Shown: in pieces, positions 23,141 through 30,090 of the stretch
How positions within the stretch are numbered: position 1 is the stretch's first letter
How the letters are laid out: every line of letters starts with the position of its first letter
Assembly (NCBI GenBank): GCA_001789805.1
Contig: MGAR01000031.1
Location: 1-37,336, forward strand
Origin: Candidatus Roizmanbacteria bacterium RIFCSPLOWO2_01_FULL_41_22
GTDB lineage: Bacteria > Patescibacteriota > Microgenomatia > UBA1406 > GWC2-37-13
Reading direction: 5' to 3'
Length of the DNA stretch: 37,336 bases
The notes under the pieces: generated by a model
Told to the model about the DNA's origin: nothing
What the model saw: only the letters and a program-made list of their open reading frames with translations
Database searches by the model: none
Position numbers and translations under genes: made by a program

Positions 23141-23905
23141 ATGACAAAGCTTAAGAAGCAAGAAAATTCAATTGATAATGAATTAATTAATAGATTTATA
23201 AGCTTAAGTGTAACTATTCGTTTATTATTATTTGCGTTATTGAAAGAAATTTATATATTAATTTTCATAGGACTATTTGTTATTCTTATTTATCGGTGGA
23301 ATTTCGATAAGGCAGATATGTTTTTTGACTTTCTTAAAACTTCTTTTTGGCCGCTTATTGTATTATTTGCTATTTTTTTGTTCAAGAATGAAATATCAAG
23401 TCTTATCAGTAAAGGCATAGTAATAATACTTCCCGGAGGACACCAATTAAGATTAAATGAACCTGCCCCTCAACAAGAAACCATACAAAAGAATCCTGAA
23501 CCAAAAATAATTGAAGACTACAAAGAGAAAGAAAAACTGCACTTAGTAAAAATAGAAGCACTGGGGAAAAGTTATGTAGCACTTAAGACGCAGCTTATCA
23601 ATACTCAAATATATTTAGATTTTGAGAGAAACTATAGAGTTGTTTTTGGAAGTCAGGTAGATTTATTGAAAAGATTAAGATCAATTTTCCCTACAGGACA
23701 AGCTGGTAAAGATATAATTTTTACTTTTATATCAACTCAAAGACTATTTCCTGTTTTTGCAAGTTGGACGTTTACGCAATATATGAATTTTCTTTTAACA
23801 AGTAATCTTATTAATTTTAGTAATGATAATTATTTTATCACCGATAAAGGTAAAGCTTTTTTAGCCTATATTGAGATCCTCAATTATCCCCAAAAAGGTC
23901 TGTAA
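23141..23905 (+). CDS. Two-TM protein of unknown function within the RM operon
   Basis: I do not recognise this 254-aa protein. It has two hydrophobic helices (about residues 37-52 and 68-82) with a basic N-terminus. A further hydrophobic strand (KGIVIILPGG), a Pro/Gln/Glu linker (about 106-130) and a soluble C-terminal part follow. The end, FLLTSNLINFSNDNYFITDKGKAFL, has the helix-wing and TxKGxxFL look of a winged-helix domain. It starts 1 nt after the RM fusion and ends 8 nt before hsdS, so it is built into the operon. Its base use is more AT-rich than its neighbours. It might anchor the complex at the membrane or sense DNA entry; that is speculation. The upstream TTG at 23105 is rejected as start. 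Confidence 0.8.
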   Translation: MTKLKKQENSIDNELINRFISLSVTIRLLLFALLKEIYILIFIGLFVILIYRWNFDKADMFFDFLKTSFWPLIVLFAIFLFKNEISSLISKGIVIILPGGHQLRLNEPAPQQETIQKNPEPKIIEDYKEKEKLHLVKIEALGKSYVALKTQLINTQIYLDFERNYRVVFGSQVDLLKRLRSIFPTGQAGKDIIFTFISTQRLFPVFASWTFTQYMNFLLTSNLINFSNDNYFITDKGKAFLAYIEILNYPQKGL

Positions 23906-23913
23906 TAAACATT

Positions 23914-25293
23914 ATGTTGAATTTTTCAATTATCCAAAAATCCCAACTCGAAGGAGCGAAACGAATTGATGCGGAATATTATCAGCCGGAGTATTTGGAG
24001 TTAGATAATAAACTTGAAGAATTTGGTAAAAATTTAAAAACACTAGGAGAATTATTAGACAAGGGTAATTCTTTAACTGGTGGTGCAACACCATTAGGGG
24101 CAGAATATCCTCTAAGTGGTATAAAATTCTTAAGAGTTCAAAACATTATGCCTGGGTATTTTGACTTATCAGACGTGGTCTTTATTGATGAAAAAATTCA
24201 CAATGTTCAATTAAAGAGATCAAGATTAGCAGACGGAGACGTATTACTTACTATAACCGGAGTTTCATATGGTAAATCTGTAGTTTATAAAAAGGATTTT
24301 GGTGAAGCTAATATTAATCAGCATTCTGTTAGAATTCATTTAAAAAACGAAATAATTCCAGAATATATTTCAGCTTTTTTTAATTCAAAATATGGTCGAT
24401 TTCAATCTGATAAGAAAATTACAGGAAATTCAAGACCAGCTTTAGCCTACGAAGAAATAAAAAGTTATAAGATACCTTTTTTATCTTTAATTAAACAGTT
24501 GGCCGTAAAAGGGTTTTATGATCGATCTTTAATGAAAGTAGAAGAATCAAATAGTTTGTACAAACAAGCGGAAAATCTACTTTTGGAAAAATTGGGATTG
24601 GCGGATTATAAACCGAAGGATGAACTAAGTTTTGTGGTTAATTTTTCAGACATAAAAATTGCAAATCGGATGGACTCTGAATATTTTCAGCCAAAGTACG
24701 AGAAATTAATGTCAAAACTAAAAACTAAAAGCTCAAAACTATTGAAAGAGTTAATTTCCATGAAAAAAGGATTTGAGCCGGGGAGCGACGTTTACCAAGA
24801 AGAAGGAAAGTTATTTATTCGTGTTAGTAGTGTTACAAAGCAAGAGCTTATCGATAAGGATCAAAAATACTTAAAAGATGACTTATATCAAAAATTAAAG
24901 AAAGATTTTGAACCACAAATCGGAGAAATTTTGTTAACAAAGGATGCTAACCCAGGGATAGCTTATGTGATCAAAGAACCGGTTGAGGGTATAATCTCTG
25001 GGGGAATTTTACGACTAAAACTCAAAGAAAATATTGACGCTGAATATTTGGCTTTATGCATTAATTCACTGATTGGAAAAATGCAGGCAGAACGCGACGC
25101 GGGAGGGTCAATTATTTCTCACTGGCGGCCTGAACAGATGAAAGAGTTACTTATTCCCATTCTTCCAAAAACTGCACAGGAAAAAATTGCTGAGTTAGTT
25201 AGAAAATTTCACGAGGCGAGGAAAAAGTCAAAAGAGCTTCTGGAGGAGGCAAAAAGAAAAGTGGAGGAGATGATCGAGAAAGGAGACCAATAA
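23914..25293 (+). CDS. hsdS: Type I-like specificity subunit HsdS
   Basis: This 459-aa S subunit has two target-recognition domains that read the two halves of a split DNA site. The two halves are internally repeated: KRIDAEYYQPEYLELDNKL near residue 16 and NRMDSEYFQPKYEKLMSKL near residue 251. Each precedes a TRD with a typical LLTITGVSYGKSVV or LLTKDANPGIAYVI core. A Glu/Lys-rich helix (KFHEARKKSKELLEEAKRKV) closes the protein, as in conserved S-subunit spacers. Full length with two TRDs fits one asymmetric bipartite site. The central repeat junction (24711-24740) is encoded by degenerate heptamers. Confidence 0.92.
   Translation: MLNFSIIQKSQLEGAKRIDAEYYQPEYLELDNKLEEFGKNLKTLGELLDKGNSLTGGATPLGAEYPLSGIKFLRVQNIMPGYFDLSDVVFIDEKIHNVQLKRSRLADGDVLLTITGVSYGKSVVYKKDFGEANINQHSVRIHLKNEIIPEYISAFFNSKYGRFQSDKKITGNSRPALAYEEIKSYKIPFLSLIKQLAVKGFYDRSLMKVEESNSLYKQAENLLLEKLGLADYKPKDELSFVVNFSDIKIANRMDSEYFQPKYEKLMSKLKTKSSKLLKELISMKKGFEPGSDVYQEEGKLFIRVSSVTKQELIDKDQKYLKDDLYQKLKKDFEPQIGEILLTKDANPGIAYVIKEPVEGIISGGILRLKLKENIDAEYLALCINSLIGKMQAERDAGGSIISHWRPEQMKELLIPILPKTAQEKIAELVRKFHEARKKSKELLEEAKRKVEEMIEKGDQ
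24711..24740 (+). repeat. Degenerate heptamers in hsdS inter-TRD linker
   Basis: GTCAAAA, CTAAAAA, CTAAAAG and CTCAAAA follow each other in 7-nt register, coding for the Ser/Lys/Leu/Thr linker before the second TRD. They resemble the intergenic AAAAGTC heptamers, but in a Lys-rich coding region this may be chance. Confidence 0.3.
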
Positions 25294-25295
25294 AT

Positions 25296-25976
25296 ATGTA
25301 CAAACTGTCACCATCGGATTTTGCTTATCTGTATGAAGAGTGCAAGCTCTGCTACTACCTCAAAGTAAAACACGGCATTTATCAGCCCAGCATGCCGATG
25401 CCGGGAGTATTTTCAGCGATAAATTCTAGATTGCAGGGAAACTTACTTGGCCACAATCTAAAGAAGTTGGCTATTGATTTACCCGATGGCCAGGTGGTAA
25501 GCCAGGAGGGCTGGGTTGAATCGCAGCTTGTTCCGGAAACGTCAGCATATATTAAAGGCAAATATGATCTTTTAGTCAAAAATCCCGACGGCACACATAC
25601 TCTGGTTGACTTAAAAATTAGCCAGCCCAATGACGACAAAATTGAGAAATATAGGACACAGCTTACCGCCTACCAGTTTGCGCTGGCCCATCCCAAAACC
25701 GGATCGCCAATTAATGTCACCAGACTTGGGCTATTGATCTTTTATCCCGATCAGGCAGTATTTGAAGATGGCGTAGCCAGGCTCGATTTTCCACCCAAGT
25801 GGCTTGAGGTACCAATTGAGAAAATAGGTTTTTTTAGTTTTATCAAAAAAATCGATAAGCTATTATCAGGCCCACTACCCGCTGAAAGCCGGGACTGTAA
25901 ATGGTGTCGCTATCGCCATGTTGGCGAAACGCTTTCGCATAAGGAAATCAGTGAAGAACAAAATCTGCCGTTTTAA
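25296..25976 (+). CDS. PD-(D/E)XK nuclease, Cas4/RecB-like, with two Cys pairs
   Basis: This 226-aa protein belongs to the PD-(D/E)XK superfamily, closest in pattern to Cas4/AddB-type nucleases (PDDEXK_1). Visible catalytic elements are Asp91 (IKGKYDLLV), Asp105 and Lys107 (LVDLKIS), and the Gln122/Tyr126 motif QLTAYQF. Cys16 and Cys19 near the N-terminus and Cys201 and Cys204 near the C-terminus could hold an iron-sulfur cluster. Cas4 proteins usually arrange these as one plus three, so the two-plus-two pattern differs. It starts 2 nt after hsdS with GGAG about 10 nt upstream and is probably the last gene of the cassette. No CRISPR array or cas1 is in the window. It may be a restriction effector or a recombination exonuclease. 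Confidence 0.82.
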   Translation: MYKLSPSDFAYLYEECKLCYYLKVKHGIYQPSMPMPGVFSAINSRLQGNLLGHNLKKLAIDLPDGQVVSQEGWVESQLVPETSAYIKGKYDLLVKNPDGTHTLVDLKISQPNDDKIEKYRTQLTAYQFALAHPKTGSPINVTRLGLLIFYPDQAVFEDGVARLDFPPKWLEVPIEKIGFFSFIKKIDKLLSGPLPAESRDCKWCRYRHVGETLSHKEISEEQNLPF

Positions 25977-25990
25977 ATATCAATGGCGAT

Positions 25991-27043
25991 ATGCTGAAAA
26001 TAACCGACTACCACTATCACCTACCATCTGCTTTAATTGCTCAAGAGCCGGCTAAACCGCGCGACCATTCACGGCTTTTTATTTACGATACCCAAACAGA
26101 CAAAATTCGTTTGGCTCGTTTTTATAATCTAAGTCAGTTTCTGCCGCCAAAATCATTTTTGGTTTTTAACGACACTAAAGTGGCGCCGGCACGCCTCACC
26201 ATGCATAAAGAAACCAGTGGAAAGGTGAAACTGTTATTTTTAGTAAATGAGGTAGTTGATCATAATACCCGGTTTATCCGCGCTTTTGTTGACCGCCAGG
26301 TCAAAATCAACGATTGTCTGAATTTTGAAAAAAACTTAACAATTACGGCCGTGAAACAGGAAGAAAATATTTTTACTTTTCGCCTGAGTTTTCCTTATGA
26401 AAAGCTAAAGTTAGCTCTGGAAACAGCCGGAGCAATGCCGATTCCACCATATATTAAACACTCGCCGTTAACCTCTCAAGAGCTGCGGGAGAAATATCAG
26501 ACAGTTTTTGCCAAAAAATGGGGTTCGGCTGCAGCACCGACAGCCGCGCTTCATTTTACTAAACATGTTTTTTCCGACTTAATAAAGTCGGGAATTGACC
26601 AATATTTTATTACTTTACAGGTGGGCTTAGGGACTTTCGCCCCAATCAATGAGGAAAACATTAGCCAAAAGAAGTTGCATGCGGAACTGGTAGAAGTTAA
26701 TTGTCAGACTTTAAAGTCAATTAAACTGGCCAAAGTTCAAGGTAAACAGCTGGTGGCGGTAGGCACCACTGTAGTGCGGTCTTTGGAGTCACTGGTGCTG
26801 CAAAAAAAGGACAGGTTCAACTCACATTTTTCAACCGAGCTTTTTATTTTCCCACCTTATCAGTTTAAGATGGTGGACGGGTTAATTACTAATTTCCATC
26901 TGCCTAAAAGTTCGTTGATGATGTTGGTTGAGGCATTTTTACAATACAAAAAAGCAAAAAGACATCTAGTTGATCTCTATAGTGTGGCGATAACAGAAGG
27001 CTTTTGCTTTTATTCTTTTGGCGATGCGATGTTCATAATATAA
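25991..27043 (+). CDS. queA: tRNA preQ1(34) S-adenosylmethionine ribosyltransferase-isomerase
   Basis: QueA (350 aa) converts preQ1 at tRNA position 34 to epoxyqueuosine, using AdoMet as ribosyl donor. Recognisable segments are ITDYHYHLPSALIAQEPAKPRDHSRLF, FLVFNDTKVAPARL, MPIPPYI, the SAAAPTAALHFT motif, LQVGLGTFAPI and the C-terminal ITNFHLPKSSLMMLVEAF. Length is normal. It lies 14 nt after the nuclease gene and might share its transcript. No tgt or queG is in the window. Confidence 0.96.
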   Translation: MLKITDYHYHLPSALIAQEPAKPRDHSRLFIYDTQTDKIRLARFYNLSQFLPPKSFLVFNDTKVAPARLTMHKETSGKVKLLFLVNEVVDHNTRFIRAFVDRQVKINDCLNFEKNLTITAVKQEENIFTFRLSFPYEKLKLALETAGAMPIPPYIKHSPLTSQELREKYQTVFAKKWGSAAAPTAALHFTKHVFSDLIKSGIDQYFITLQVGLGTFAPINEENISQKKLHAELVEVNCQTLKSIKLAKVQGKQLVAVGTTVVRSLESLVLQKKDRFNSHFSTELFIFPPYQFKMVDGLITNFHLPKSSLMMLVEAFLQYKKAKRHLVDLYSVAITEGFCFYSFGDAMFII

Positions 27044-27101
27044 AAACAAAATTAAAGGTGGACTTAATGTTAAAATTTAACAAAGTATTATCTTATCCCA
27101 A

Positions 27102-28247
27102 ATGAACACTGTAAGTAAGTCAAAAAAAATCGCTATTGTTTACGACTGGATTGACAAATGGGGAGGAGTGGAAAGGATTTTATTGACGCTTCACAAACTT
27201 TTTCCCCAGGCAGTTTTTTATACTTCCTATACAAATTTAACCCAAGCGTCGTGGGCAAAACAACTACCAGTTAAAACTTCGTTTATCCAGTCATTACCTA
27301 ATTTTATCCGTTCAAACCGTATTTTATCCTTACCGTTTTACCCGCTGGCATTTGAAAGTTTTGATTTTACCGATTTTGATTTAGTAATTTCTGTAACTTC
27401 TTCATTTGCCAAAGCGGTTATCACTAAACCGCCTACTAAACACATCTGTTATTTACTTAGTCCAACACGCTATTTTTGGGGGATGGAGAAAGACTATTTA
27501 AAAAGTGGATGGAAAAGATTAATGGTTTCACCATTTACCACAGGGTGGCGGCAGTGGGATTATATCGTGGCCCAAAGGCCCGACTTAATCGTTTCCTTGT
27601 CCAAAACAGTAGCTGATCGCTGTCAAAAGTATTATCGCCGAGCTTCAACCGTAGTTTATCCACCGTTTGACGTAGATTATTGGCAAGGCTTTAAACAGAG
27701 AAGATCAGAGCTTAAAGATCAGCGATTTTTTTTAGTCGTTTCCAGACTTGAGCCCTATAAAAAGATAGATCTAGTGATCGATGTATTTAATCAATTAGTC
27801 GATCAAAGGTTGGTGGTGGTGGGAGAAGGTTCACAAAAGCGCTATCTGCAGGCCATGGCCGGTAATAATAGCCGGTTTACAGGTCAGGTAACCGATCAGG
27901 AGCTAGCCTCTTTATATTCTCAAGCCCGGGCGCTGATTATCCCTCAAGAAGAAGATTTTGGCTATGTTTCTTTGGAAGCCCAGTTTTTTGGCTGTCCAGT
28001 AGTGGCTTATGCTGTCGGCGGTACATCGGAAACAGTTGTTGACGGCAAGACTGGGATACTGTTTGCCAAACAGTCACCAGAATCACTAAGAAACGCACTT
28101 GCAAGATATCATACTTTATCATACAATCTTAAAATCGGCACCATTACCCATGGCAAGAAAAATGTCGAGCGTTTCCGGAAAGAGGCTTTTTTTCGCTCTT
28201 TTCAAAATTTAGTTGATGGCGTTTTGTCGGGCGATTTAGGCGACTGA
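27102..28247 (+). CDS. GT4 family glycosyltransferase (mannosyltransferase-like)
   Basis: This 381-aa GT-B glycosyltransferase begins KIAIVYDWIDKWGGVERILL, as in WbaZ/WbdB-type GT4 enzymes. It has the acceptor-side segment HICYLLSPTRYFWGMEKDYL, the donor domain FFLVVSRLEPYKKIDLVI, and the E-x7-E region EEDFGYVSLEAQFFG. The adjacent GDP-mannose pyrophosphorylase suggests GDP-mannose as donor, an inference from context. No membrane segment is visible. Upstream of the ATG, TATTAT (27086-27091) may be a -10 box without a clear -35. Confidence 0.9.
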   Translation: MNTVSKSKKIAIVYDWIDKWGGVERILLTLHKLFPQAVFYTSYTNLTQASWAKQLPVKTSFIQSLPNFIRSNRILSLPFYPLAFESFDFTDFDLVISVTSSFAKAVITKPPTKHICYLLSPTRYFWGMEKDYLKSGWKRLMVSPFTTGWRQWDYIVAQRPDLIVSLSKTVADRCQKYYRRASTVVYPPFDVDYWQGFKQRRSELKDQRFFLVVSRLEPYKKIDLVIDVFNQLVDQRLVVVGEGSQKRYLQAMAGNNSRFTGQVTDQELASLYSQARALIIPQEEDFGYVSLEAQFFGCPVVAYAVGGTSETVVDGKTGILFAKQSPESLRNALARYHTLSYNLKIGTITHGKKNVERFRKEAFFRSFQNLVDGVLSGDLGD

Positions 28248-28298
28248 AAAATAATTGATGAACATTTAACATTATCCATTTTTTAACGCAGTGATATT

Positions 28299-29384
28299 AT
28301 GAAAGCAGTAATTTTTGCGGGCGGGGTGGGAACACGTTTATGGCCATTGTCTCGTAAAAAATCACCCAAGCAATTTGAGAAGATCGTGGGTAATAAATCG
28401 ACACTCCAGTTGTCAGTCGAGCTTCTTTATCCGGAGTTTGCTTCTCAAGACATCTATATTGCTACAGGAAAGGAATATGTCCAGCTGGTGAGCGCGCAAC
28501 TGCCGCAATTACCTAAGGCAAACATCATCGGTGAGCCAACCCGTCGAGACGTTGGCCCGGCAGCAGCTTTTTGGATGGCGTATCTGGCCAAAAAAGCCCC
28601 CAATGAGCCAGTGGTCGTCTTGTGGAGCGATCATTTGATAAGAAATAAAGCTAAGTTTAAGGCAATGCTGCGGGCAGTAGACTTATATCTGCAACAAAAT
28701 CCGCAAAAGATTGTCTACTTTGGCCATAAACCACGATTTGCTTCGGAGAACTTAGGTTGGATAGAAACAGGGAAAGTGGAGAGTTCTGTAGGTGATATTG
28801 AATTTCGTCAATTTAAAGGTTTTCGCTATCGTCCAGATGCTGCTTTAGCTCAGGAATATTTTACCTCGGGCAAACATTCGTGGAATCTGGGTAGTTTTGC
28901 CACCACACCTGGTTTTCTTCTTCAGATGTTTCAAAAATTTGCCCCAAAAATCTATCAGTTGACACAAAAAATAGTAGAAGCTAAGGGAGCATCGGAGTTG
29001 GAATTGACACTTAAGAACTATTATCATCTGATGCCAGATGTCCACCTAGATCGTGCGATCTCAGAAAAAATTGCCAGCCAGTACGCGGCTGTGATCGTGG
29101 AGGATATTGGTTGGAGTGATGTTGGAGCTTGGGAGGCGCTAAAGGAAGCTCTGCAAAAAACAGAAAAAGATAATGTCACCCAAGGTAAAGCCATGCTCAA
29201 ACAGTGTACCGATAATCTTATTTACAACTACAACGGTAAACAGCTGGTAGTGGGAATCGATTTGCAAGGCCTTCTTGTTGTCAACACCAATGATGTGCTT
29301 TTAATTTCCAAAAAAACCTCTGTTCCCAAGATAAAGAAGCTGGTAGAAAGCTTCGCAGGCACTGAAAACGAAGTTCTTACTTAA
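28299..29384 (+). CDS. manC: Mannose-1-phosphate guanylyltransferase
   Basis: ManC (361 aa) makes GDP-mannose from GTP and mannose-1-phosphate in the cytoplasm. The nucleotidyltransferase signature FAGGVGTRLWPLSRKKSPKQF begins at residue 6, followed by IGEPTRRDVGPAAAFWMAYL, VLWSDH and WNLGSF. It ends after the guanylyltransferase part and lacks the phosphomannose isomerase domain of bifunctional enzymes. It would feed the neighbouring GT4 enzymes and lies between a GT4 and the initiating sugar-phosphate transferase. Confidence 0.94.
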   Translation: MKAVIFAGGVGTRLWPLSRKKSPKQFEKIVGNKSTLQLSVELLYPEFASQDIYIATGKEYVQLVSAQLPQLPKANIIGEPTRRDVGPAAAFWMAYLAKKAPNEPVVVLWSDHLIRNKAKFKAMLRAVDLYLQQNPQKIVYFGHKPRFASENLGWIETGKVESSVGDIEFRQFKGFRYRPDAALAQEYFTSGKHSWNLGSFATTPGFLLQMFQKFAPKIYQLTQKIVEAKGASELELTLKNYYHLMPDVHLDRAISEKIASQYAAVIVEDIGWSDVGAWEALKEALQKTEKDNVTQGKAMLKQCTDNLIYNYNGKQLVVGIDLQGLLVVNTNDVLLISKKTSVPKIKKLVESFAGTENEVLT

Positions 29385-29404
29385 TTATTTCTTGCTAAAA
29401 ATTA

Positions 29405-29410
29405 TATAAT
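29405..29410 (+). promoter_or_regulatory. Candidate -10 box before sugar transferase gene
   Basis: A perfect TATAAT ends 14 nt before the ATG at 29425. No convincing -35 hexamer is present at 16-18 nt, so the promoter call is weak. Confidence 0.3.
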
Positions 29411-29424
29411 ATCGCATAACTCTT

Positions 29425-30084
29425 ATGCTTCTTATCTCAGGAAAATCTTATGATCAATTTACCAAACGACTAATGGATTTGGCTATGGCCAGCATCCTCA
29501 TTCTTATTTTTATTTTACCGAGTCTGGTGATTGCGCTGATTATAAAACTTACCTCGAAGGGTCCGATATTTGCTGACGTTCCGGAGCGAGTAGGCCAGTA
29601 TGGCAAAAAATTTCGAATGTATAAATTTCGTTCTATGATCGCCAACGCCCATTATTTATTACGTACCGACCCAAAATTCGCGAAACTTCTTCGGGAATAT
29701 AAAAAAGGCAGTTATAAATTATTAAATGATCCGCGGGTCACTCCAATCGGCAAATTTATCCGGAAACACTCGCTTGATGAGATTCCGCAGGTTTTGAATG
29801 TTTTAAGGGGTGAGATGAGTATTATTGGCCCGCGTGCTTACTACCCCGACGAGCTGGAGAATCAGCAAAAAGAATATCCCCACGTGAAAGGTTCAGTTGC
29901 CAAAGTACTTTCGGTCAAACCGGGGATTACCGGTCTGTGGCAAGTCACAGGTAGGTCAGAAATTAATTTCGATGAAAGAATCATTATTGACGCTAAGTAT
30001 GCTGATAGGTTATCATTAGGTAATGATTTAAAAATTATCCTTAAAACCCCCTGGGTTATGCTTTCTGGGAAAGGAGCGGTCTAG
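29425..30084 (+). CDS. Polyprenyl-phosphate sugar-phosphate transferase
   Basis: This 219-aa protein belongs to the Bac_transf (PglC/WcaJ C-domain) family that moves a sugar-phosphate from an NDP-sugar to undecaprenyl phosphate, the first step of glycan assembly. A hydrophobic re-entrant/membrane segment covers about residues 18-42. Then come the RMYKFRSM motif, DPRVTPIGKFIRKHSLDEIPQ with the Asp-Glu catalytic dyad, MSIIGPRAYYP and PGITGLWQVTGRS. It lacks the long N-terminal part of WcaJ and so is the minimal type. The sugar is unknown. Confidence 0.93.
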   Translation: MLLISGKSYDQFTKRLMDLAMASILILIFILPSLVIALIIKLTSKGPIFADVPERVGQYGKKFRMYKFRSMIANAHYLLRTDPKFAKLLREYKKGSYKLLNDPRVTPIGKFIRKHSLDEIPQVLNVLRGEMSIIGPRAYYPDELENQQKEYPHVKGSVAKVLSVKPGITGLWQVTGRSEINFDERIIIDAKYADRLSLGNDLKIILKTPWVMLSGKGAV

Positions 30085-30090
30085 TATAAT

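Noticed and set aside
25296-25976. CRISPR-Cas locus suggested by the Cas4-like nuclease
   Set aside because: No repeat-spacer array and no cas1, cas2 or effector gene is visible anywhere in the window.
30085-30090. TATAAT directly before the DUF4012 start as its promoter
   Set aside because: It has no clear -35, and its start site would fall after the first ATG; kept only as a note on a possible second start at 30124.
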